This document shows, piece after piece, positions 23,573-31,694 of a stretch of 64,000 nt of DNA (positions are counted from its first letter, which is position 1; each line of letters starts with the position of its first letter). The position numbers and the translations under genes were made by a program. The notes below the pieces were generated by a model, which was given only the letters and a program-made list of their open reading frames with translations, had not been told where the DNA came from and made no database searches. The stretch is from Nevskia ramosa DSM 11499 (GTDB lineage: Bacteria > Pseudomonadota > Gammaproteobacteria > Nevskiales > Nevskiaceae), in the NCBI RefSeq assembly GCF_000420645.1, contig NZ_ATVI01000008.1:310001-374000 (forward strand). Reading direction: 5' to 3'.

Positions 23573-24619
23573 ATGGTCCGACCGCAGCTGCGGCATGCGC
23601 GGGACACTCAGCCCGGCGCCAATGCGGTCAGTCATTTCCTGGCCCGTCAGACCACCTATCGCCATCGCTATCTGGCGATGGGCACGACGATCACGGTGAC
23701 CGTGGTGTCGAACCGCCGCTCGCGCCGCGAAGTCGACCGGGTGATGGCCGAGGTGCAGCAGGACATGATCGCCTTCGGTCGCGATGCCTGGGCCTGGGGG
23801 CCCGGTGCCTTGTCGGCGTTCAACCAGAAATTGCTGGCCGGGCGCACTGCTGCCGTGCCGCCTGTGCTGAAGGACTTGTTCGCCAAGGCCTGGGCGATCC
23901 GCGAAGCCTGTCGCGGCCGGTTCGAGCCGAGAGTCGCCGCCCTGGTGCGGCTCTGGGGTTTCGACGATCCGGCGCGGCTGCGCAGCGTGCCGCCCCAGGC
24001 GGACGATATCGAAACCTTGATCGAAGCCCTGCACGCCGCACCCGAGTACGACGGTGGCGCCAGTTACGGCCCGGCGCCGAACGTGGCCTGGGATTTCGGC
24101 GCCATCGGCAAGGGCTTCATCGTCGACCAGATGCTCGACCTGCTGGCGCGCGCCGGCTTTCCGGACGCCACCATCGATGCCGGCGGCCATGTCGGCGCGC
24201 GCGGCTACCGGGATGGCCGGCCGTGGCGGGTCGGCATCCGCGATCCTTTCGACGGCGGCGAGCAGGAGTACGTGCTGGCCAGCGTGCAGCCGGGCGAACG
24301 CTCGGTGGTCACCCATGGCGATGAGCAGCGCGCCTTCGAGCACCAAGGCCGCCGCTACTCGCATCTGCTCGATCCGCTGAGCGGCTGGCCGGCGGAAGGG
24401 CTGCGCTCGCTGACCGTGATCCATGCCGATGGCGCGATGGCCGATGCGGCCGGTGCCGCCCTGTTCGTGGCCGGCCCGCAGCACTGGCCGGCGCTGGCCC
24501 ATCAGCTCGGTCTGGACCGGGTGCTGGCACTGACCAGCGATGGCGAGGCGCAGCTGACGCCGATGCTCGCCGCGGAGCTGTCCTGGAAGCGGGAAATGAA
24601 GATTCGCGTCGTCGGCTGA
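23573..24619 (+). CDS. apbE: ApbE-type FAD:protein FMN transferase
   Basis: A 348-residue enzyme that transfers FMN from FAD to Thr/Ser in FMN-binding proteins. Visible motifs are YLAMGTTITV, WDFGAIGKGFIVDQ, IDAGGHVGARG and HLLDPLSGWPAEG. The usual ApbE lipobox or Sec signal is absent; the N-terminus MVRPQLRHARDTQPG is not hydrophobic. That suggests a cytoplasmic enzyme and fits its likely substrate, the Tat-exported FMN protein two genes upstream, which would be modified before export. A GTG at 23561 that overlaps the PepSY gene is an alternative start. Confidence 0.9.
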   Translation: MVRPQLRHARDTQPGANAVSHFLARQTTYRHRYLAMGTTITVTVVSNRRSRREVDRVMAEVQQDMIAFGRDAWAWGPGALSAFNQKLLAGRTAAVPPVLKDLFAKAWAIREACRGRFEPRVAALVRLWGFDDPARLRSVPPQADDIETLIEALHAAPEYDGGASYGPAPNVAWDFGAIGKGFIVDQMLDLLARAGFPDATIDAGGHVGARGYRDGRPWRVGIRDPFDGGEQEYVLASVQPGERSVVTHGDEQRAFEHQGRRYSHLLDPLSGWPAEGLRSLTVIHADGAMADAAGAALFVAGPQHWPALAHQLGLDRVLALTSDGEAQLTPMLAAELSWKREMKIRVVG

Positions 24620-24638
24620 AGCAGGCGACCGCAAGAGC

Positions 24639-25694
24639 CTACTGAAGCAGCGGCGTCGCGACCGAGGTCGCGCGGCTGCTGGCCTGATCGTGCAGCTGCA
24701 GGCGATAGCTGGCCAGCACCGTGCCTTCGATATCGACGGCATCGCCGGTCTGGCCCCAGCGCTGCATCTGGCGCAGGAACCAGCGCGCATCGTCGTGGTG
24801 CGGCGACAGCATTTCGCCTGCACCAAAGATGAACTGCGGGCTGAGCAGATCGTCGTGATCGTCGCGCAGCGCGTAGCGCAGGCACTCGTCCGGTGCACCG
24901 ACCAGCTTCGCATCGATCAGCATCTGCGCCGCCGCGGCGCGATTGCCTGGTTGCTCCAGCCAACGTCCGGCTTCGATCAGCGCCGCGACCAGCGCCAGAT
25001 GCGCGTCCGGCTGACGTTTCGCCCAGTCGCCGGTGACGCCAAGCACTTTCTCGGCGCAGCCGGGGCGGATGGTATGGGTGGCCAGCAGGCGCTGACCGAT
25101 ACCTTCGACTTCGGCCGCATAGCCCCAGGGCGCGCCGACGCAGTAGCCGTCGATGCGGCCATCGCGCAGCGCGTTCAGCACCAGCGGCGGCGGCACCACG
25201 ACCAGCTTCACGTCGCGATCCGGATCAATGCCGGAGTCGGCCAGCCAGTCGCGCAAGAGATAGTGGTGACTGGAGAACGGGAACACGTGGGCGAAGCTGC
25301 GCAGCGGCCGGCCAGCGGCGCGATCCTCGTCGATCACCCGCTTCAGCGCCGCACCGGTGGCGATCGGTTCCGGCGCCGGGCCGTCGAGCCGGCGATGCAG
25401 CGCGTTCGACACAGTGATCGCGTTGCCGTTGCGGCTCAGGGTCAGCGCGGTTTCGAACGGCACGCCGAGGCGGTCGACACCCAGTTGGGCAGCCAGCGGC
25501 ATCGGCGCCAGCAACTGGGCGGCATCGAGCATGCCGGCGGCGAGCTTGTCGCGCAGGCCGGCCCAGGAGGCTTCGACGCTCAAGCTGACGTCCAGTCCCT
25601 GGCCGGCGAAATAGCCACATTCGCGGGCCACGAACAGCGGCGCCGCATCGGCCAGCGGCAGCAGACCCAGCTTGATGGGGGTCGGGCAGCTCAC
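24639..25694 (-). CDS. nasS: NasS-type nitrate/nitrite sensor, copy 2
   Basis: A 351-residue NrtA/CmpA-like binding-fold protein without a signal peptide. It shares LGLLPLADAAPLFVAR, VEASWAGLRDKLAAGMLDAA and IDGYCVGAPWGYAAEV with copy 1 but differs in the ligand-cleft regions and lacks about 65 C-terminal residues present there. The GTG start overlaps the upstream nasT stop (GTGA). It faces the apbE gene end to end. Having a second sensor suggests either a different ligand or a different NasT partner. Confidence 0.83.
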   Translation of the reverse strand: MSCPTPIKLGLLPLADAAPLFVARECGYFAGQGLDVSLSVEASWAGLRDKLAAGMLDAAQLLAPMPLAAQLGVDRLGVPFETALTLSRNGNAITVSNALHRRLDGPAPEPIATGAALKRVIDEDRAAGRPLRSFAHVFPFSSHHYLLRDWLADSGIDPDRDVKLVVVPPPLVLNALRDGRIDGYCVGAPWGYAAEVEGIGQRLLATHTIRPGCAEKVLGVTGDWAKRQPDAHLALVAALIEAGRWLEQPGNRAAAAQMLIDAKLVGAPDECLRYALRDDHDDLLSPQFIFGAGEMLSPHHDDARWFLRQMQRWGQTGDAVDIEGTVLASYRLQLHDQASSRATSVATPLLQ

Positions 25695-26260
25695 AGCAAC
25701 TCTGCCGCCGCGATCAGCGAGCGGGCGATGTCGCCAAGCCGCAGATTGCGATCCATCGCCATGCGCCGCAGCGCTTCGTAGGCGGCGTTCTCGTCGATTC
25801 CCTTGCGCTTCATCAGCAGGCCCTTGGCTTTTTCGACATCGCGGCGATCGGCGAGCTTGAGCTTGGTCGAGCTCAGCTCCTCGCGCAGCGTCTGGTATTC
25901 CTGGAAGCGGGCGATCGCCACTTCGATCACCGGCGCCAGCCGTGCGGCGCTTAGGCCATCGACGACATACGCGGAGACGCCGGCCTTCATCGCCCGGCGG
26001 ATGGTTTCGGCATCGGAATGCTGGGCGAAAAGCACGATCGGGCGGGGCCGGTCGCGGCTGATCTGGCCGAGTGATTCGAGGGTGTCGCGGCTGGGGCTGT
26101 CGACGTCGATCAGCACGATGTCCGGCTGCAGCAGGTCGACCGCGGCAACCAGGTCACCATCTGCCGCCAGCCGGCCCACCACCTGATGTCCAGCCGCACG
26201 CATGGCCTCGTCCAGCAGGGCGAGACGCCCGCCATCATCGTCGACCAGAACCACTCGCAC
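25691..26260 (-). CDS. nasT: NasT-type ANTAR antiterminator, copy 2
   Basis: A 189-residue receiver-ANTAR protein (MRVVLVDDDGGRLALLDE; DIVLIDVDSPSRDTLESLGQ; EKAKGLLMKRKGIDENAAYE). As in copy 1, VVDGL stands where the receiver switch Lys-Pro would be, so the receiver is probably not phosphorylated in the normal way. It starts with GTG at 26260; no in-frame ATG exists nearby, and the stretch 26261-26370 upstream has no recognised leader or sigma-54 site. It is translationally coupled to nasS copy 2. Confidence 0.85.
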   Translation of the reverse strand: MRVVLVDDDGGRLALLDEAMRAAGHQVVGRLAADGDLVAAVDLLQPDIVLIDVDSPSRDTLESLGQISRDRPRPIVLFAQHSDAETIRRAMKAGVSAYVVDGLSAARLAPVIEVAIARFQEYQTLREELSSTKLKLADRRDVEKAKGLLMKRKGIDENAAYEALRRMAMDRNLRLGDIARSLIAAAELL

Positions 26261-26370
26261 GTCAGAAAACCCGCATGACCGTCAGTAAAAGGGCTGTGAG
26301 CAAAATCCGCGCCGTGAGCGGTGCGGGCGCGGATTCTGGACGTTTTCGCTGAGGTTTGCCGGCTGGTCGT

Positions 26371-27558
26371 TTACTCCGCCAGTTCCAGATCGGCGATCAG
26401 GCCGGCCAGGAAACGGGTCGCTTCGCCGCCGGTGACACAGCGGTGATCGAAGCTGATCGACAGCGGCAGGATCTTGGCGATCACGATCCGGCCGTTGACC
26501 GGCACCACGGCATCGCGCAGCGAACCGGCGGCGACGATCGCCACCGTCGGCGGCACGATCACAGGGGTCGCGTACTTGCCGCCGAAGCGGCCGAAGTTCG
26601 ACAGCGTGATCGTGTAGCCGCGCAGTTCCTCGGGCGGCAGGCTGCGGTTGCGGGTGGCTTCCTTCATCTTCTGCAGGCCGCTGCGCAGGGATTCTTCGGA
26701 GCGCGAGGCAACGTCCTGCAGCACCGCCACGAACAGGCCGTCCGGCGTATCGACGGCAACGCCGACATGGATCTTCGCGAGCAGGCGCCGGCCGATCTCG
26801 GCCTGGTCGTACCAGGCGTTCAGCGCCGGCTCGGCCTTGACGCCGGCGACGATGGCGCGGATCAGGCGAATGGTCAGGTCCTGCTTGGTGGCAGCCGGCC
26901 AGGCGTGCAGCACCGCGTCATCGGTGACCGTTGCCGGCATCACTTCGTCGCGGCTCTGGGCCATGCTCTGCGCCATCGCCTTGCGGGCGCCGCGCAGCTT
27001 CTCCATCGGCCCGACCTCGGTCAGGATCTTGTGCACCCGCTGCACGTCCGCCGCGGTGACCATGCCGTCCGGGCCGGTCGGTGTGATGATGGTCAGATCG
27101 ACATTCAGGCGATGGGCGAGGGCACGCACCGCCGGCGTCACCTTGAGGCCGGCGGCAGTGCCGACCGTCGTCGCTTTCTCGGCGACCACGTCATTGCTGC
27201 TGCGCATCGCACCGACCACGGTGCCGGTATCGGTGATCGCGCCGCTGCGGGCGCCGCCGGTGTCGGGGGCTGGTGTCGCCACCGGCGTGTCGGTGGCTGG
27301 CGCGGTCTGGGTGGCCGGGGTTTCGCCGCCCTCGAACTCGACCAGCGGCTTGCCGACATCCATCGTGTCGCCGACCGCGCCGTACAGCTTCTTGATCACA
27401 CCGGTCTGCGGGCTCGGCACCTCGACCACCGCCTTGGCGGTTTCGACCGCAACCAGCGGCTGATCGACCGCCACCTTGTCGCCCACCTTGACGTGCCACT
27501 CGCGGATATCCGCTTCCTGCAGGCCTTCGCCGAGGTCGGGCAGCTTGAAAATACTCAT
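26371..27558 (-). CDS. 2-oxo acid dehydrogenase E2 (dihydrolipoyl acyltransferase)
   Basis: A 395-residue E2 component. Residues 1-75 form one lipoyl domain with the lipoylated Lys in ETAKAVVEVPS. An Ala/Pro/Thr linker follows, then a peripheral-subunit-binding domain (KVTPAVRALAHRLNVDL) and the catalytic domain. The active-site region reads SFDHRCVTGGEATRF, where His is kept but the Asp of the usual DHRxxDG is Thr, a variant I believe occurs in related gammaproteobacterial enzymes. It is the last gene of the E1-alpha, E1-beta, E2 operon and is preceded by GGAG. The substrate may be pyruvate or branched-chain oxo acids. Confidence 0.92.
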   Translation of the reverse strand: MSIFKLPDLGEGLQEADIREWHVKVGDKVAVDQPLVAVETAKAVVEVPSPQTGVIKKLYGAVGDTMDVGKPLVEFEGGETPATQTAPATDTPVATPAPDTGGARSGAITDTGTVVGAMRSSNDVVAEKATTVGTAAGLKVTPAVRALAHRLNVDLTIITPTGPDGMVTAADVQRVHKILTEVGPMEKLRGARKAMAQSMAQSRDEVMPATVTDDAVLHAWPAATKQDLTIRLIRAIVAGVKAEPALNAWYDQAEIGRRLLAKIHVGVAVDTPDGLFVAVLQDVASRSEESLRSGLQKMKEATRNRSLPPEELRGYTITLSNFGRFGGKYATPVIVPPTVAIVAAGSLRDAVVPVNGRIVIAKILPLSISFDHRCVTGGEATRFLAGLIADLELAE

Positions 27559-27580
27559 TGATTGGAACTCCTTTGGGCGC

Positions 27581-28567
27581 CTACTTGGGCGCCATCTCGA
27601 ACAACTTGCGCACTTCGCGCAGGATGCGATCGGTATCGGGGATGTAGCTGCGCTCCAGCTGCGCCAGCGGCATCACGGTGTCGTAGCCGGCCACCCGCAT
27701 CACCGGCGCAAACAGGCTCAGCAGACCGTGCTCGGCGAGATTCGCCGCCACTTCCGAAGCCCAGCCGCCGGCCCGTGGCGACTCCGACACGATCACGCAG
27801 CGGCCGGTCTTGGCGACACTGTCGAGGATGGTGTCGATATCGAGCGGCTTCAGCGTGGCGATGTCGATCACTTCGGCGCTGATGCCTTCCTCGGCGAGCT
27901 GATCGGCGACCAGCCGGGTGTCGTGCATCATCGCGCCCCAGCTGACCAGGGTCAGATCGCTGCCTTCGCGGTCGATGAAGCAGCTGTCCAGCGGCAGCGC
28001 TTCGCCATCGTCCTCGACCGGCTGCTTGAACAGCCGATAGAGCCGCGTCGGTTCGAGAAAGATCACCGGGTCCGGATCGCGGATCGCCGCCAGCAGCAGG
28101 CCGTAGGCACGGGCCGGGCTCGACGGGCAGACCACTCTCAGGCCGGGCATCTGCGCGAAGGTGGTTTCCAGCGATTCCGAATGATGCTCCGGCGCATGGA
28201 TGCCGCCGCTGTTCGGCGCGCGGATCACCAGCGGGCAGGACAGCCGGCCGCGGGTGCGATTTCGGTAGCGCGCCGCGTGGTTCACTACCTGGTCGACGCA
28301 GGGATAGAGGAAGCCGGAGAACTGGATTTCGGCCACTGCCTTGATGCCCTGCGTGCTCAGGCCGATCGCCATCGCCGCGACCAGGGTTTCGGCCAGCGGC
28401 GTGTCGATGACCCGACCTTCGCCGAATTCGTCGAGCAGGCCCAGAGTGGCGCGAAACACGCCGCCGTTGCGGCCGATGTCCTCGCCCAGCACGACCACAT
28501 CCGGGTCCCGACGCATCTCGCTGGCCATTGCGAGATTCACGGCTTCAATCAAAGTGATGTTAGGCAT
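27581..28567 (-). CDS. 2-oxo acid dehydrogenase E1 component, beta subunit
   Basis: A 328-residue transketolase-type protein. VVLGEDIGRNGGVFRAT at the N-terminus is the E1-beta signature, with DTPLAE and IQFSGFLYPCVDQ following and a C-terminal transketolase domain (VIDIATLKPLD). It forms the thiamine-diphosphate enzyme with the alpha subunit. Its ATG overlaps the alpha-subunit stop as TAATG, so the two are made in equal amounts. Confidence 0.94.
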   Translation of the reverse strand: MPNITLIEAVNLAMASEMRRDPDVVVLGEDIGRNGGVFRATLGLLDEFGEGRVIDTPLAETLVAAMAIGLSTQGIKAVAEIQFSGFLYPCVDQVVNHAARYRNRTRGRLSCPLVIRAPNSGGIHAPEHHSESLETTFAQMPGLRVVCPSSPARAYGLLLAAIRDPDPVIFLEPTRLYRLFKQPVEDDGEALPLDSCFIDREGSDLTLVSWGAMMHDTRLVADQLAEEGISAEVIDIATLKPLDIDTILDSVAKTGRCVIVSESPRAGGWASEVAANLAEHGLLSLFAPVMRVAGYDTVMPLAQLERSYIPDTDRILREVRKLFEMAPK

Positions 28568-29688
28568 TAGTGGGCTCCGTGCACGGGACCACGCGCAGCC
28601 ACCTCATCCCGCTGCCACTCCAAGGCCTTGGGCAAGCTCGCGTACAGATGATCGAACATCGATTCCGGCGCCGCCGGCTTCAGCTTCAGGAATTCCTGTG
28701 ACGCCGCTTCCGCAGCCGCGGTGCCTTCGGCGACCAGGGCGTCTTCATCCGCCTGATTCCAGAAACCCTGGGCCTCGATGTAGGCCTTGAAGCGCTTCAC
28801 CGGGCAGCGTTCCCAGGCCGCTGTGACCTCGGCTTCGGGGCGATAGCGGCGGGCGTCATCGGCGGTGGTGTGATCGTGCAGGCGATAGGTCAGCGCCTCG
28901 ACCAGGCTTGGCCCTTCGCCGTTGCGGGCCCGTTCGATCGCGGCGGACAGCACCGCGCGCGTCGCGATCACATCGTTGCCGTCGACCTGTTCGCCGTTGA
29001 TGCCGCCGGCCAGGCCCTTCTGGGCGAAGGTCTGGGCGCCGGTCTGGCGGTGGCTGGGCATCGAGATCGCCCAGCCGTTGTTGCTGATCAGAAACACGAT
29101 CGGCAGATTCCAGACTTTCGCCGAGCTGACCGCCTCGTAGAAATCGCCCTTGGAAGTGGCGCCGTCGCCGCAGGAGGCGAGCACCACGCGCTTCTCGCCG
29201 CGCAGCTTCATTGCGTAGGCGACACCGATCGCATGCGGCACCTGGGTGGCGATCGGTACCGACAGCGGAAAGTCGTGATGGGCCGGCGTGCCGGCCGGAT
29301 AATCCATGCCGCGTTCGTCGCCACCCCAGTACTGCAGGATGCTGCGCATCGGCACGCCGCGCGCGAACTGCGCGGCGTACTCGCGGTAGCCGGGGATGAA
29401 GACATCGTCGTCGGCCAGGGTATGGCCGATCGCGACACCGATCGCTTCCTGGCCGAGCACGGCCGCATAGGTGCCGAGCTGGCCGGTGCGCTGCAGCGCC
29501 ACGGCCTTCTTGTCGAACAATCGGGTGCGTAGCATCAGCGCGTACATCGCCCGCGCCTGCTCGCGATCCTTGGCGAAAGCGGGTGGATCGGCGATCAGGC
29601 TGCCATCGGGGTTCAGGTATTGGGTTCGGAAAATCTCGTAGGTGGCGATCCGGGTTGTCGCCTTGCTGTCTTGGTTCAAGGGCTTCAC
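28567..29688 (-). CDS. 2-oxo acid dehydrogenase E1 component, alpha subunit
   Basis: A protein of about 373 residues with the thiamine-diphosphate motif ASCGDGATSKGDFYEAVS and PIVFLISNNGWAIS, plus ALTYRLHDHTTADDA in the phosphorylation-loop region typical of E1-alpha. The frame is open to 29973, but the first 95 codons look non-coding and cross intergenic sequence. The GTG at 29688 (KPLNQDSKATTR) is the best start, without a strong ribosome-binding site. It is the first gene of the operon. Confidence 0.9.
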   Translation of the reverse strand: MKPLNQDSKATTRIATYEIFRTQYLNPDGSLIADPPAFAKDREQARAMYALMLRTRLFDKKAVALQRTGQLGTYAAVLGQEAIGVAIGHTLADDDVFIPGYREYAAQFARGVPMRSILQYWGGDERGMDYPAGTPAHHDFPLSVPIATQVPHAIGVAYAMKLRGEKRVVLASCGDGATSKGDFYEAVSSAKVWNLPIVFLISNNGWAISMPSHRQTGAQTFAQKGLAGGINGEQVDGNDVIATRAVLSAAIERARNGEGPSLVEALTYRLHDHTTADDARRYRPEAEVTAAWERCPVKRFKAYIEAQGFWNQADEDALVAEGTAAAEAASQEFLKLKPAAPESMFDHLYASLPKALEWQRDEVAARGPVHGAH

Positions 29689-29753
29689 CGCGTTGGGGGT
29701 GCGAGCGCGGCCCTGAAGACAGGACCGCGACTCAACGATGCCCGACGGTAGCA

Positions 29754-29820
29754 CGCGAATTTGGCGACTTGAATTCGCGCAGCGCAGCAATCCTGACGGA
29801 TACAGGCTGCGCTTTTTTTT
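29754..29820 (+). terminator. Hairpin plus intrinsic terminator ahead of the ABC transporter genes
   Basis: A first hairpin pairs CGCGAATT (29754-29761) with AATTCGCG (29772-29779). It is followed by GCGCAGC (29782-29788) pairing with GCTGCGC (29806-29812), an inner ATCC/GGAT pair, and eight T (29813-29820). The terminator acts on the plus strand, yet no plus-strand gene lies upstream, so it probably attenuates a leader of the transporter operon or blocks antisense transcription into E1-alpha's promoter. No A1-G4 hexaloop was found here. The rest of 29689-29936 has no gene. Confidence 0.6.
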
Positions 29821-29936
29821 GGTGAACGGACGGCCCGGCACGAACAGATTCCGGATTGATGCCGGATACGGAACGCCTGTTACAGCCGGCTGTCTAGGCG
29901 TCACCCATCCCGCCGCATGGTGCGGATTTTCGTCTG

Positions 29937-31685
29937 ATGTCCCGAGTCGATGGCATGAACCAGCCCACCGCATCGATCCATCGCCGCCTGCTTCCCAACA
30001 TCTGGGACTTGCTGGTGCTGCTGATCGCCGTCGGCGTGCTGGTGGCGCTGGCCGATGGCGCTCGCGAGGCCATTCACGAATCGCTGGCGCAACTGGAGCA
30101 GGCGCCGCTGTCTCTCGATCCCTGGCAGCTGCCCGAGTACGCGCTGCGCACCACCTTGCGGATGCTGATCGCGCTGGCGCTGTCGCTGCTGTTCACCTTG
30201 ATCTACGGCACGCTCGCCGCCAAGAGCCGGCGCGCCGAGCTGCTGCTGGTGCCGACGCTGGACATCCTGCAGTCGGTGCCGATCCTCGGCTTCCTGTCGT
30301 TCACGGTGGCCGGCTTTCTGGCGCTGTTTCCGGGCAGTGCACTAGGTGCGGAATGCGCGGCGATCTTCGCGATCTTCACCAGCCAGGCCTGGAACATGAC
30401 TTTCAGCTTCTATCAGTCGCTGCGCGGCGTGCCGCGCGATCTGATCGAAGTGTCGAAGGGTTTCCAGCTGTCGGCCTGGCAGCGCTTCTGGCGGCTGGAA
30501 GTGCCGTATGCCACGCCGAGCCTGGTCTGGAACATGATGATGTCGATGTCCGGCGGCTGGTTCTTCGTGGTGGCGGCCGAAGCGATCACCGTCGGCAACC
30601 AGACGCTGACCTTGCCCGGCATCGGCTCCTACGTGGCGGCCGCCATCGTCCAGAAAGACCTGAGCGCGATCGCCTGGGCACTGCTGGCGATGCTGCTGGT
30701 GATCGTCGCCTATGACCAGCTGCTGTTCCGGCCGATCGTCGCCTGGGCGGACAAGTTCCGCCTCGACCAGACCGCCGGCCAGCACAGCCCGCGCAGCTGG
30801 CTGCTGGAATGGATGCGCCGCACCCGCGCCGTCGCCAGCCTGCTGAGCCCGCTGCGCAGGGGCTGGCTCTGGCTGCGGACGCGGCGGCTCGATGTTCGCA
30901 GCGAGCGGTTGCCGCTGCCGACTATCTCCGTGAAGACCAACCGCTGGATCGACCGGCTGTGGCTGGCCGCGGTGATCGCCGGGGCGCTGTATTCGCTGTG
31001 GGCGATCGTCGCCTATGCCTCGATGACCCTGGCGCTGGGCGATGCCTTCACCGCACTCGGGTTCGGCTTCATCACCTTCGCGAGAGTGCTGCTGCTGGTG
31101 GCGCTGACCAGCCTGGTCTGGGTACCGATCGGTGTGTGGATCGGCCTGCATCCGCGCTGGGCCGATCGTGTGCAACCGGTGGCCCAGTTCCTGGCGGCGT
31201 TCCCGGCCAATCTGATGTTTCCGGTGGCGGTGGTCGGCATCGTCCACTTCAATGCCCATCCGGATATCTGGCTCAGCCCGCTGATGGTGCTCGGCACCCA
31301 GTGGTACATCCTGTTCAACGTCATTGCCGGCGCGCGCGCCATTCCCAACGATCTGCTCGAAGCCGCGGCCAATCTGCGCCTGAGCCGCTGGCTGTGGTGG
31401 CGCAAGTTCATCCTGCCGGCGATCTTCCCGGCCTATCTCACCGGTGCGGTGACTGCCACCGGCGGTTCGTGGAACGCCAGCATCGTTGCCGAGTACGTCA
31501 GCTGGGGGAATACCCAACTGACCGCCCATGGCCTGGGCGCCTACATCGCCAAGGCCACCGAAGCCGGTGATTTTCCGCGCATCGTGCTCGGCGTCACCAC
31601 CATGTCGATGTTCGTGATTCTCTGCAATCGCCTGCTCTGGCGCCCGCTGTACCGCTACGCCGAACAGCGTCTGCGGATCGATTAG
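29937..31685 (+). CDS. Duplicated-permease ABC transporter membrane protein (anion/NitT-TauT type)
   Basis: A 582-residue protein made of two fused permease units, each with about five to six membrane segments and a coupling-loop motif: EVSKGFQLSAWQRFWRLEVP in the first half and EAAANLRLSRWLWWRKFILP in the second. This layout is the known family of duplicated permeases of anion-type ABC transporters. A second ATG at 29955 is an alternative start. No binding protein is encoded next to it, so the substrate is unknown; sulfonate, nitrate or bicarbonate-like anions are guesses. Confidence 0.87.
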   Translation: MSRVDGMNQPTASIHRRLLPNIWDLLVLLIAVGVLVALADGAREAIHESLAQLEQAPLSLDPWQLPEYALRTTLRMLIALALSLLFTLIYGTLAAKSRRAELLLVPTLDILQSVPILGFLSFTVAGFLALFPGSALGAECAAIFAIFTSQAWNMTFSFYQSLRGVPRDLIEVSKGFQLSAWQRFWRLEVPYATPSLVWNMMMSMSGGWFFVVAAEAITVGNQTLTLPGIGSYVAAAIVQKDLSAIAWALLAMLLVIVAYDQLLFRPIVAWADKFRLDQTAGQHSPRSWLLEWMRRTRAVASLLSPLRRGWLWLRTRRLDVRSERLPLPTISVKTNRWIDRLWLAAVIAGALYSLWAIVAYASMTLALGDAFTALGFGFITFARVLLLVALTSLVWVPIGVWIGLHPRWADRVQPVAQFLAAFPANLMFPVAVVGIVHFNAHPDIWLSPLMVLGTQWYILFNVIAGARAIPNDLLEAAANLRLSRWLWWRKFILPAIFPAYLTGAVTATGGSWNASIVAEYVSWGNTQLTAHGLGAYIAKATEAGDFPRIVLGVTTMSMFVILCNRLLWRPLYRYAEQRLRID

Positions 31686-31694
31686 GACCGACTC

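Noticed and set aside
29689-29973. N-terminal extension of E1-alpha to 29973
   Set aside because: The extra 95 codons cross the intergenic hairpins and the A-run of the terminator and do not resemble E1-alpha; the GTG at 29688 gives the normal length.
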